The position numbers were made by a program, and so were the translations under genes. A stretch of 64,000 nucleotides of DNA from Acidobacteriota bacterium (GTDB lineage: Bacteria; Acidobacteriota; Terriglobia; Bryobacterales; Bryobacteraceae): positions 1 through 64,000 of the forward strand of contig JACQZR010000075.1 in NCBI GenBank assembly GCA_016213775.1, given 5' to 3'. The notes below the pieces were generated by a model that was not told the origin of the DNA, searched no databases, and was given only the letters and a program-made list of their open reading frames with translations. Of this stretch, positions 25,567 through 34,022 are shown piece by piece; within the stretch, counting starts at the first letter, position 1; every line of letters starts with the position of its first letter.

Positions 25567-27549
25567 ATGAAAAAGTGGTTGTTCCGTTTGTTCATGCTCG
25601 GCCTCCTCGGCTATGGAGCCTGGTATGGGTACGCTTACTTCAACTCGATGCCGCAGCGTCAGGCGCAGATCCCTTCCACTAAGGTGCGCCAGGGCGACGT
25701 CGTGGTCCGCACCTTTTCCCGCGGCGAACTGCGGGCTGTCCGTTCCGTCACCCTAACCGCCCCCAACCTCTTCGGCACCGTCCAGGTCACCCGCATGGCT
25801 TCCCTCGGGTCCCTTGCTCGCGAAAAGGATCTAGTCCTCGAATTCGACGATTCCGAACTCCTCTCGCGTATCGAGGAAAAGCAGCTCGAGCTGGATCAGA
25901 TCGACGAGCAAATGAAGAAGTCGAAAGCCGATCTCGCCATTCGTAACAACCAGGATCAGGTGGAACTGCTCCGCACCCGCTACTCCGTCCGCCGCGCCGA
26001 ACTGGAAGTCAAGCGCAACGAACTGCTCTCCGCAATCGATCAGAAAAAGAACCTTCTGAACCTCGAGGAATCCCGCCGCCGCTTGAAGCAGTTGGAAAGC
26101 GACATCAAATCCCGGCTGGAACAGGCGGAAGCGGAAATCGCTGTCCTCAACGAACGGCGCAACAAATCCGTCCTCGATCTGAATCGCGAGCGGCAGCGCC
26201 TGATGCAGGTGAAGTTGCTCTCCCCGATTACCGGCCTTGTCGCCGTCCGCCAAAACCGCGCCTCATCGTTCTTCGTGCCCGGCATGCAGATCCCTGACAT
26301 CCGCGAGGGCGATCAGGTGCAGCCCGGTATGCCCGTTGCCGACATCCTCGACCTTTCCGAACTCGAAGTCATCAGCCGCGTGGGCGAACTGGACCGCGCC
26401 AATCTGCGCGAAGGTCAGGATGTTCTCATCAGCCTCGATGCCGTCGCCGACACCAAACTGAACGGCAGGATCAAATCCATGAGCGGGACGGCGAGCGCGA
26501 GCGTTTTCGCCAACGACCCGGCAAAGAAATTCGACGTCATCTTTTCCATTGATATGCGCCAGTTGCTCTCCGCCCTCGGCGCTGATAACGCCCAGATCGC
26601 CAAGATCCTCGCCACAGCCGAGGCCAACCGCAAGAAGCCCGTTGCCGCCAACCCCTTCACTCTCGGTGGCGGCGGCGCGATGGCCCAGATGGCCCAGGCC
26701 GGCGGACCCGCTGGTATGATGGCCGCTCCCGGTGGTGCCCCCATGGCCCCATTCGCCGGTGGTCAGGGCGCGCAGGTCCAGGGAGGACAGGGCGGCCAAG
26801 GTCGCGGTGGCCAGGGCGGCGAAGCTGGTGGACGTGGTGGAGCACGTGCTGGAGGCGCTGGACGCCAGGGCGGCGCAGGTTCCGCCATGTCTGCTCTCTC
26901 TGACGAACAGCGCACCAAAGCCCGCGAAATCATCACCAAGCTCGCGGCTGGGAAATCGGTTGCCGACATGAAAGACAACGAGCGCGCCGACCTCCAGAAA
27001 AAGATCGTTGCTGAACTTGCCAAGGCCGGTATCAAGCTCCCCGAAACCTTCAATCCGCTGATGATGATGGGCCGCGGTGGACGCGGTCAGGGTGGCCCCG
27101 GCGGCCCCGGAGGCATGGGCGGCGGAATAATGGTCGGCATCGGCGGCGGTACAGCCGGCCAGTTCACCCCCAAGGATCTCGAAGTGGCCAAGCTGCCCCC
27201 GCCTCCCGAAGAGGATTCCCAATTGGATGTTCTCCTTCGCCCGGGAATGCTGGCCGATGTCGAAATCATCGTCGACAAAATCACCAACGCTCTCAACGTT
27301 CCCGCACAAGCCGTCTTCGAGCGCGAGAACAAGTACTTCGTCTATGTCCGCAAGCAGGACAAGTGGGAGGAGCAGCCCGTCGTTATCTCGCGCCGTACCG
27401 AATCCACGGTCGTTCTTTCCACCGGTGTTCAGAACGGCGACACGGTTGCCATGGCCGATCCCAACGCCAAGCCCGGCTCGAAGAAGAAATCCGATTCCAA
27501 GGGTGGTGGCGGCCCGATGGGTTCGCTGCCTGCCAGCGGGGCAAAGTAA
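25567..27549 (+). CDS. Membrane-fusion (HlyD-type) adaptor with Gly-rich and helical insertions, third of three
   Basis: 660 residues, far above the ~400 usual. N-terminal helix (LFRLFMLGLLGYGAWYGYAYF), lipoyl part (VVVRTFSRGELRAVRSVTL), coiled-coil hairpin (~95-215) and barrel start (VADILDLSELEVISRVGELDRANL) are normal. Residues ~366-525 are an insertion in the later domain: a Gly/Gln/Ala-rich run, a helical segment SALSDEQRTKAREIITKLAAG (its LSDEQ recalls the LTxxQ motif of Spy/CpxP chaperones), and a second Gly-rich run. The family resumes at VLLRPGMLADVEIIVDKI and ends in a Lys/Gly-rich tail. AAGGAAATAAG precedes the ATG. Confidence 0.9.
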   Translation: MKKWLFRLFMLGLLGYGAWYGYAYFNSMPQRQAQIPSTKVRQGDVVVRTFSRGELRAVRSVTLTAPNLFGTVQVTRMASLGSLAREKDLVLEFDDSELLSRIEEKQLELDQIDEQMKKSKADLAIRNNQDQVELLRTRYSVRRAELEVKRNELLSAIDQKKNLLNLEESRRRLKQLESDIKSRLEQAEAEIAVLNERRNKSVLDLNRERQRLMQVKLLSPITGLVAVRQNRASSFFVPGMQIPDIREGDQVQPGMPVADILDLSELEVISRVGELDRANLREGQDVLISLDAVADTKLNGRIKSMSGTASASVFANDPAKKFDVIFSIDMRQLLSALGADNAQIAKILATAEANRKKPVAANPFTLGGGGAMAQMAQAGGPAGMMAAPGGAPMAPFAGGQGAQVQGGQGGQGRGGQGGEAGGRGGARAGGAGRQGGAGSAMSALSDEQRTKAREIITKLAAGKSVADMKDNERADLQKKIVAELAKAGIKLPETFNPLMMMGRGGRGQGGPGGPGGMGGGIMVGIGGGTAGQFTPKDLEVAKLPPPPEEDSQLDVLLRPGMLADVEIIVDKITNALNVPAQAVFERENKYFVYVRKQDKWEEQPVVISRRTESTVVLSTGVQNGDTVAMADPNAKPGSKKKSDSKGGGGPMGSLPASGAK

Positions 27550-27569
27550 AAAGGGGCCAAGTCACTACC

Positions 27570-28820
27570 ATGCTGCAAAGTTACCTACCTGAAATCTACA
27601 TGGGATTGGCCAGCTTGCTGGTCCACAAACTCCGTAGCGGCCTCACCATGCTCGGCATGATCTTCGGCGTCGGCGCAGTCGTGGCCATGTTGGCCATCAC
27701 CGCCGGTGTCGAAAAGGAAATGATCAGCTACATCGACCTCCTCGGCGTCAACAACATCATCATTGAGGCCAAGGAAGCCGTCGACCGCAACGAGCTCCAG
27801 AGCCGCCGTCAGACCTCGCCCGGTCTTACCTTCCGCGACTTCCGCGCCATCTCTGAAAACACCCAGGGCATTGAAGCCCTGACGCCGCGCAAGCGCTTCA
27901 AGCCCACTAAGATCCTTCCCAAGACTGCGCAGGAACCCCCACTACTCATTGGTGTCGAGCCGAACTACCTCCAGATCAACTCGCTCCGCATCACCGAAGG
28001 CCGTTTCTTCAGCGAAGAGGACAACGCCAAGTCGGCAACTGTCTGCGTGCTCGGCGAATCCGCCAAAGTCAACTTGCTGGGATACGATCCGGCGGTGGGC
28101 AAGTACGTCAAAGTGAACGACGTTTGGATGCAGGTGATTGGTGTGCTCGCCCAGCAGGCCACAGCCGATAGCGAAGTCGAGGGTCTCGAGGTGGTCAACC
28201 GCAACAACCTCGTCATTGCCCCGCTCAACACCGTCATGCGCCGCTTTGAGGACAACAACAGCTACCTCAAGGATGAAATCGATGGCATCTACATCAAGGT
28301 CAAATCCGACGTCGACTCCGTGGAAACCGCTAACGTCGTCAGCGCCATCCTCGCCGCTACTCATAAGGACGCCGGCGATTTTACGGTCACCGTTCCCGCC
28401 GGCCTGCTCGAACAACGGCGCAGAACCCAAGCCATCTTCTCCATCGTCATGATTTGTATCGCCGGTATCTCGCTGCTCGTCGGCGGCATCGGCATTATGA
28501 ACATCATGCTCGCCACCGTGCTCGAGCGTACTCGCGAAATCGGCATCCGCCGCGCCATCGGTGCACGCCAGGCCGATATCGTGCGTCAATTTCTCACAGA
28601 AGCTGTGCTGATTTCCATACTCGGCGGTTTGATCGGCATTGCCTTCGGCTTTACACTGAGCCGCATCATCGCCGCCGCCGCCGGCTGGTCCACCGTGGTC
28701 ACTACTTCGTCCATCGCCGTTGCCTTCGGCGTCTCCGTCGGCATCGGCCTCTTGTTTGGAATTTATCCGGCCGTCCAGGCGGCCAAGCTGGATCCGATCG
28801 AAGCGATCCGCTACGAATGA
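27570..28820 (+). CDS. MacB/LolE-like ABC transporter permease without ATPase domain
   Basis: 416-residue inner-membrane permease: first helix LLVHKLRSGLTMLGMIFGVGAVVAMLAI, a large periplasmic (MacB_PCD) domain ~60-280, then three helices in the FtsX domain with IFSIVMICIAGISLLVGGIGIMNIML, ERTREIGIRRAIGARQADI and the ending IYPAVQAAKLDPIEAIRYE. It lacks the nucleotide-binding domain that MacB carries, and no ATPase gene is in this operon, so the ATPase must be encoded elsewhere. Start at ATG 27570 (AAGGGG 14 nt before), 20 bp after the third adaptor. Probably exports peptides, siderophores or small toxic molecules. Confidence 0.92.
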   Translation: MLQSYLPEIYMGLASLLVHKLRSGLTMLGMIFGVGAVVAMLAITAGVEKEMISYIDLLGVNNIIIEAKEAVDRNELQSRRQTSPGLTFRDFRAISENTQGIEALTPRKRFKPTKILPKTAQEPPLLIGVEPNYLQINSLRITEGRFFSEEDNAKSATVCVLGESAKVNLLGYDPAVGKYVKVNDVWMQVIGVLAQQATADSEVEGLEVVNRNNLVIAPLNTVMRRFEDNNSYLKDEIDGIYIKVKSDVDSVETANVVSAILAATHKDAGDFTVTVPAGLLEQRRRTQAIFSIVMICIAGISLLVGGIGIMNIMLATVLERTREIGIRRAIGARQADIVRQFLTEAVLISILGGLIGIAFGFTLSRIIAAAAGWSTVVTTSSIAVAFGVSVGIGLLFGIYPAVQAAKLDPIEAIRYE

Positions 28821-28842
28821 TTATTTGAAGGAACTCGTAGAA

Positions 28843-30594
28843 ATGCGTCTGTTGCTGTTAGCCGCCTTCGCGGCGCTCTCTTTGTCCGCCCAGTCTCCGG
28901 CCGCTCCATCGGCTGCACCATCGCAAGCCGGCGGACCCGCTGCCCAGGCTACTTCACAACCCGCCCCCCAGGCAGACTACTTCGATGAGAAGAAGCTTCC
29001 CGCTTCCGACGTCATCGACGTGCCTTGGTTCCCATCCAGGAGCTGGCTCAACCGCGTGTGGAAGCCCGAGATCCCCCGCTATGAGCTGAAAGCCCCCGCC
29101 CGCCTGCAGGATCACGTGGTGAACGGCAAGCTCGAGCTCACCCTCAAGAATTACATGGACCTCGTCCTTGCCAACAATACGGACATCGAGATTACACGCC
29201 TGAACGTGCAGACGCCGCGCAACGCCATCACGCGTGCCTCGGGTATCTTCGACCCGACGTTCCTCACGCGCTTCTCCGCCACGCGCGCCAACAATCCGGC
29301 CTCCGACATCCTCGCCGGCGCCTCAACCGTCAGTTCGCTCAACCAGCCCTGGACCATGCAGTACCAGCAGCTCCTCTCCACTGGCACGACTGTCACTGGC
29401 AATTTCAACGGCGCGCGTAATTCCACCAATAGCCAGTTCCAGACCTTCAACCCCTCCTATCAGACCGGCATGAATCTCAACTTCTCGCAGCCGCTGTTGC
29501 GTGGCCGCGGACGCGACATCGTGAAATTGCCCATTTCGGTCGCCCGCAGCCGCCTGCGCGCTTCGTATTTCACTACGGCCGACGCGATCCTCGATCTGGT
29601 ACAGGGCGCCGAAACCGCCTACTGGAACGTGATCGAAGCGCGCGAAAGCCTGCGCGTCCAGGAGAAGGCCTTCGAGCTTGCCGACATTTCGCTGAAACGC
29701 GCCCAGCGCGAATTTGAGCTTGGCGCCACCAGCGAGTTGGACATCTTTCAACCCAAAGCGCAGTACGCCAACGCTGAGATCTTCGTTACCCAGGCCCGTT
29801 ACCGTCTCGCACAGGCAGAAGACATCCTTCGCCGCCAGATGGGCGTGGACCTCGACCCGAATGTCCGCAATCTTCCTATCTCGTTGACGGAAGCGATCAC
29901 CATCCCTGAGGAAAACCAGACCTTCGATCGCGAGAGTCTCGTGGAGGTCGCGCTCCGCGTCCGTCCCGATCTGCGTGCCGTACGGCAGAATCTCGATATC
30001 GACGAGTTGAACATCAGGAGTTCCCGCAACGCCCTTCTGCCGAACGTTGCTCTCGGCGGCGGCTACACCACTTCCGGCCGCGGCGGTACCTTTTATCCCC
30101 GCCAGCTCGTCGGCGGCGGGACAGTGGTCCCGGTCCCTGGCGGCATCGGAGACGCCTTCGATCAGATGTTCGGCTTCGGCTTCCCGACTTACAATTTCAG
30201 CCTGACGTTCCAGTTCCCGGTCCGCGACCGCCGTGCCGCCGCCGACCTCGCCGACGCCGCCGTACAACGCAAGCGTGACACTCTACAGCTCCGCACCACC
30301 ATGCAGACTGCTCGTCTGGAAGTGCTCCAGGCCATCAACAATGTGGAGAACAGCCGCGCCAGCCTCAAGCTTGCTGTCATCGCCCGCGACCTCGCCCAGA
30401 AGCGTCAGGACGCCGAACAAAAAAAGTACGACCTCGGCACATCGACCATCTTCTTCGTGCTCGCCGCCCAAACCGACCTGACGCAGGCCGAATCGAACCT
30501 CGTCACCCAGACGGTTAACTACCGCCGCAACCTGATCGTCCTCCGCCACCGCACGGGCGAACTCCTCACCGACCGCGGCATCGTCGTCCAGTAG
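28843..30594 (+). CDS. TolC-family outer-membrane efflux channel
   Basis: 583-residue exported protein (signal MRLLLLAAFAALSLSAQ, GAAGGA 11 nt before the ATG) with the two outer-membrane-efflux repeats of TolC proteins: LTLKNYMDLVLANNTDIEITRLNV opens the first and the long coiled-coil helices run at ~265-345 and ~480-560 (e.g. QRKRDTLQLRTTMQTARLEV). LRGRGRDIVKLPISVARSRL and YDLGTSTIFFVLAAQTDLTQAESNL are typical. A Pro/Ala-rich linker follows the signal. It completes the tripartite pump as the last gene of the operon. Confidence 0.93.
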   Translation: MRLLLLAAFAALSLSAQSPAAPSAAPSQAGGPAAQATSQPAPQADYFDEKKLPASDVIDVPWFPSRSWLNRVWKPEIPRYELKAPARLQDHVVNGKLELTLKNYMDLVLANNTDIEITRLNVQTPRNAITRASGIFDPTFLTRFSATRANNPASDILAGASTVSSLNQPWTMQYQQLLSTGTTVTGNFNGARNSTNSQFQTFNPSYQTGMNLNFSQPLLRGRGRDIVKLPISVARSRLRASYFTTADAILDLVQGAETAYWNVIEARESLRVQEKAFELADISLKRAQREFELGATSELDIFQPKAQYANAEIFVTQARYRLAQAEDILRRQMGVDLDPNVRNLPISLTEAITIPEENQTFDRESLVEVALRVRPDLRAVRQNLDIDELNIRSSRNALLPNVALGGGYTTSGRGGTFYPRQLVGGGTVVPVPGGIGDAFDQMFGFGFPTYNFSLTFQFPVRDRRAAADLADAAVQRKRDTLQLRTTMQTARLEVLQAINNVENSRASLKLAVIARDLAQKRQDAEQKKYDLGTSTIFFVLAAQTDLTQAESNLVTQTVNYRRNLIVLRHRTGELLTDRGIVVQ

Positions 30595-30608
30595 CAACAG
30601 GCCGATAA

Positions 30609-30885
30609 TCACAGAAGCGCCAGAAATTCCTCTTCCAACAGGCCGGCTTGATCAATGATCGACGCAAGTGTCCGGCGCTTGAATCTTCTTGTCTTCCGGG
30701 ATGGACTCGCCGTCTTTTAGCAGGCTCTCCAGGTAGCCCTCGATCGCCTCCATCACCCGCTCTCGTGCTTCTTCGTAGGTATCGCCTTCGGTCGCCATAT
30801 ACCCTACGCGCCCAAATAGCGTCTTCGCCGTCCATCGATCCGACCGCTTATCCGACGAAGAGAAGTACCCCGCCTCCCCCTGCAC
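30609..30885 (-). pseudogene. Chimeric remnant: outer-membrane barrel fragment fused to HicB and HicA fragments
   Basis: Read on the minus strand. The frame opens with GEAGYFSSSDKRSDR then TAKTLFGRVGY, two pieces of the barrel protein at 34023-35246 (GEAGYFTSSDRRSDE and TAKTLLGRVGY there) joined across a ~110-bp deletion at an ATCCG microhomology. It continues without a break into the C-terminal part of a HicB antitoxin (MATEGDTYEEARERVMEAIE, then YLESLLKDGESIPED). Immediately after, in another frame, comes the tail of a HicA toxin (RRTLASIIDQAGLLEEEF, then LALL, stop at 30609-30611). GTG start, no ribosome site. This is a scar of a hicBA module recombined with barrel-gene sequence, unlikely to be functional. 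Confidence 0.7.
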
Positions 30886-30893
30886 AATAGCTG

Positions 30894-32309
30894 TTAGTGC
30901 CCGTACGAGTTGCGGTCCCGAGCACTCGGCGAGCCATTCTCGAAGCGTTTCGCGGCGCTGTCATCCCCACCGTTCCATGCGCTGCATGCGCCCGCCGATC
31001 CATAGGGACACCCCGAACCGCTGCCGCTGCTGGATCGATCCGATGCAATCGCCGCCATGATGTCCGCCATCCGCCGCTGGAAAGCCATGTATGCATCGGC
31101 CCATTTTTCCTGACCCTCGTACCACGAGCGCTCCAGCGGATCGAGGGCATAACACCGCTCGTACCATTGATGCGCCTGAGCCCGGTTCTGATCGGCGACA
31201 ATCACCCCCATGTTGCAGTACAGCCGCGCTGCCCGCGGGTTCAATGCGATCGCCGCCTTCAAATCAGCCATGGCCGCTCCTGGATTCCCAAGGCGGTACT
31301 GGACCATCGCCCGGTCCGCCAACCCCGCGCCTGACTTCGGTTCCAGTTGCAACTGCATGTTCAAATCGGCAAGCGCAGCGTTGTAATTCTTCGCGGCCAC
31401 CAGCGCCAGCGCCCGATTGTAATAGGGTGTGCCCCACCTCGGCTGCAACCGGATAGCTGTCGTGTAGTGTCGAATAGCGCCTTCGCGATCGCCAAACGAC
31501 CACGTGGCCATCCCCATATAACTGGCCGCCCCAGCGTGATTCGGATCCAGCCGCAACACTTTCTGCATATCGTCAGCGGCACGCGCATACTGCCGCAAGC
31601 GGTAGTACGCCATGCCGCGGAAGAAGTACGATTCCACTCGCTCCGGACCCGTCCGCAGCGCCGCATCGAAATGCGCAATCGCCGTCCGGTTCTGGCCCGC
31701 ATCCAGGGCCCTCAAGCCATCCGCGTGACCTGCTCCTGCACGCGGCCGCCACGCCGCCGAGCGCGGCACCGCGCGATATCGTGCGATGTGCTGGTTGGTC
31801 TGCTCGATCGCATTGTTCAAGCCGTGCCTGTGCAGATTGGCCTCGTATTTCCCGTACGCGTACTCCTGCTCCGCCTCGCGCTCCAATCCCATTGCCTGAA
31901 ACACACTACCGCGCAGGGGGAAGGCCAGCGGATTCACAACCTCCAGCTTCGGCATGATGATCAGCATATTGTCAGCCTCCAGCAGCGCTCTATCCAAATC
32001 GCCCGTTTCCCGGAAAATCTCAACCTTCTCGGCGATGTAGACGTTGTAGAAAGGCCGCAGTTGCAGCGCCCGGTCGAGATCCGCAATGGCCGCCGGATAT
32101 TGGCGTAAGTACTTATACGCCTGCGCCCGGAAATAGTACGCCCGGTCGTACTTCGGATTTCGCGCAATCGCGGCGCTGAACGACTGCGCCGCGCCGGCGA
32201 AATCGCGCTGTTCGCCTTGTTGCATCCCACGCTGCAGCAACGCCTCCGGCGTTTGCCCGAAGCCAAACGCTGCTACAAGAACAAGCAGGGAAGACAAGTT
32301 CCTCGTCAT
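30894..32309 (-). CDS. Exported TPR-repeat protein
   Basis: 471 residues from ATG 32309 with a signal peptide (MTRNLSSLLVLVAAFGFGQ). About eight tetratricopeptide repeats fill residues 25-400, e.g. PKYDRAYYFRAQAYKYLRQY, PERVESYFFRGMAYYRLRQY, PRWGTPYYNRALALVAAKNY and PRAARLYCNMGVIVADQN, with an Arg-rich break at ~185-205 between two TPR groups. The Ser/Gly-rich C-terminus has no recognised domain. The start overlaps the stop of the kinase-like gene (ATGA), so the two proteins are made together; TPRs usually hold protein partners, and the kinase-like protein is the obvious candidate. Confidence 0.87.
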   Translation of the reverse strand: MTRNLSSLLVLVAAFGFGQTPEALLQRGMQQGEQRDFAGAAQSFSAAIARNPKYDRAYYFRAQAYKYLRQYPAAIADLDRALQLRPFYNVYIAEKVEIFRETGDLDRALLEADNMLIIMPKLEVVNPLAFPLRGSVFQAMGLEREAEQEYAYGKYEANLHRHGLNNAIEQTNQHIARYRAVPRSAAWRPRAGAGHADGLRALDAGQNRTAIAHFDAALRTGPERVESYFFRGMAYYRLRQYARAADDMQKVLRLDPNHAGAASYMGMATWSFGDREGAIRHYTTAIRLQPRWGTPYYNRALALVAAKNYNAALADLNMQLQLEPKSGAGLADRAMVQYRLGNPGAAMADLKAAIALNPRAARLYCNMGVIVADQNRAQAHQWYERCYALDPLERSWYEGQEKWADAYMAFQRRMADIMAAIASDRSSSGSGSGCPYGSAGACSAWNGGDDSAAKRFENGSPSARDRNSYGH

Positions 32310-33916
32310 GGTCGCACCCCCGCATTCGTGTAATGAAGCTTGTACAAAGTGTCCATCCATCCACCGGCCGGCGTGCCCGCGTTCGGCACCGTAAGCCCGC
32401 GAATCTGAGCCATCGCCTCGACGTGTTCCAGCTTCTTTTGAAACAGCGCCCGTTGCGGAAAGCTCTCCCGGCTCAGGCGCATCGCCGACTTGTTGATCAT
32501 GTCCGTGTCCAGCACCCCGGCCCGCAGATTCCCGGCCGCATCCTTCATGAGAAAGACGTTCATCTCATGCAGGTCCGGAGCCAGCAAATCCGCCCGTCCC
32601 AAGTCCCAATGCAACTCGCGGATGGCGTGCTTCTCCGCCGCATTGTACATTCCAGGAGGAGCATAATGAACCCGGAACGCCTTGTTCACATCGTCCACCA
32701 TCACGTGCGCGGGAACTTGCCCGCTACCGGCATGGTATTGCCGCAGCTCTGGCGTTGGAACTTGAGGCGCGTAGGACTTCAGGTTGCGGAACCCCTCCAC
32801 CTGGCCGCGTAACGCTTCCTCCCCACCCTCCCTGGCGAACTTGATTACCTGCCCGCCTTTTCCGGCGCCTTCGGCTACCTGATAGACCGTGGCAAAGTCG
32901 CCGCCTCCCAACTGTTTCCCCAACCGCATGGGTCCGTTGCCCATGTCCACCCATTGATTCTCAAGTTCGGCAATCGTCGCTCCGTTCGGCCGGTTTCCTA
33001 CACTTCCCAGCCGCGTTCGAACGTCGTTCCCGGTAAACGGTTGGAAGGGTGTCGCGCCGCGCCCTTTGGCGGCCTTGGGCACCCCCTTGGCCCCCTTGGC
33101 AAACTGCGGAACAACGCCGTAGAGGCACAGCCGGCGCGCCATGATGCGGCCCTGTTCAAACGGCGTGATACGGATCCGATTCGGATTCAACTCCTGTTGG
33201 ATTGCTTGCGGCCACTGCCCCATCCCCAATTGATATGCCGCGCCGTCGAGGTCGCCCTCGCCGAACGACGCTGCCGCACCAAAGGCGTTATATCCAAACT
33301 GGAGTATCGCTCCCGGTGTGGCCAACAACTCCTGAATACAGTCCTGTAGTCCTTTCTTGAAGCCCTCCGTGCGTTCCGCGCGCTCGCGGAAGTAATCCCC
33401 CGGTTGAGGCGTCTGCGCCGGAAACGATTGCGGCGGATTCTGATCCGGTACATCCGGCCGCGATCCGGGTGGCTGTTGTCCGGGCCCCTGACGCCGCTCC
33501 GCGCACCCCGCCGGCGGCCTCGGATTCTGACAGGGGTCATATCCGCCCGGCACATATACAGGCAGGCGGTTGGGTGGGCTGTCCTCAGGCAAATCCGGGT
33601 ACGGAGCGGGGCAGAACTGACATCTCCCGCCGCCACCCCTTCCATCTTTGGTGATCGGCGGCAACCTCTCCCCACGGGCGGGCCACGCATGCCAGTACCG
33701 GCAGTCGCCCTCCGCTGAGTAAACGAGCACCCAGCCGTTTGTGGCCTCCGGGCATCCTCCGTTCTCCGGCTTCATGCTCGACCCGCCGCCGCCCTCCATG
33801 CGGCGATGGTTCTCCTGCACCCCGCCTTTGAGCACCACCCTTGGCCGGTTACTCTGCTGCTGTGCTCCCAGTAATGCGGCCATCGCCAGCATCACGGTCC
33901 ATTTCAGCGTTCCCAT
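32306..33916 (-). CDS. Exported protein with a C-terminal kinase-like domain
   Basis: 536 residues from ATG 33916 (GAGGGGGG upstream), beginning with a signal peptide ending near LLGAQQQ. Residues ~55-140 are rich in Cys, Pro and Gly, with at least six cysteines that could form disulfides; ~140-175 is Pro/Gln-rich; ~180-290 is helical. Residues ~330-480 carry a full protein-kinase-like set: Gly-rich loop LGGGDFATVYQV (~336-347), Lys359 in VIKFA, the catalytic-loop pattern PDLHEMN (Asp448, Asn453) and a metal-binding LDTDM (Asp470). A kinase fold outside the cytoplasm lacks obvious ATP, so it may be an effector/toxin or use another donor. Followed by a coupled TPR gene. Family not recognised beyond the fold. 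Confidence 0.78.
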   Translation of the reverse strand: MGTLKWTVMLAMAALLGAQQQSNRPRVVLKGGVQENHRRMEGGGGSSMKPENGGCPEATNGWVLVYSAEGDCRYWHAWPARGERLPPITKDGRGGGGRCQFCPAPYPDLPEDSPPNRLPVYVPGGYDPCQNPRPPAGCAERRQGPGQQPPGSRPDVPDQNPPQSFPAQTPQPGDYFRERAERTEGFKKGLQDCIQELLATPGAILQFGYNAFGAAASFGEGDLDGAAYQLGMGQWPQAIQQELNPNRIRITPFEQGRIMARRLCLYGVVPQFAKGAKGVPKAAKGRGATPFQPFTGNDVRTRLGSVGNRPNGATIAELENQWVDMGNGPMRLGKQLGGGDFATVYQVAEGAGKGGQVIKFAREGGEEALRGQVEGFRNLKSYAPQVPTPELRQYHAGSGQVPAHVMVDDVNKAFRVHYAPPGMYNAAEKHAIRELHWDLGRADLLAPDLHEMNVFLMKDAAGNLRAGVLDTDMINKSAMRLSRESFPQRALFQKKLEHVEAMAQIRGLTVPNAGTPAGGWMDTLYKLHYTNAGVRP

Positions 33917-34022
33917 GAAAGCCCCCCTCACTACACTATCCAACTACCTTCAGATGTCAAGATGCCACCACAGCCGCATCCCTTTCATCTCACACCGCCG
34001 AACTGCTCGCCCCCGCCGACGG

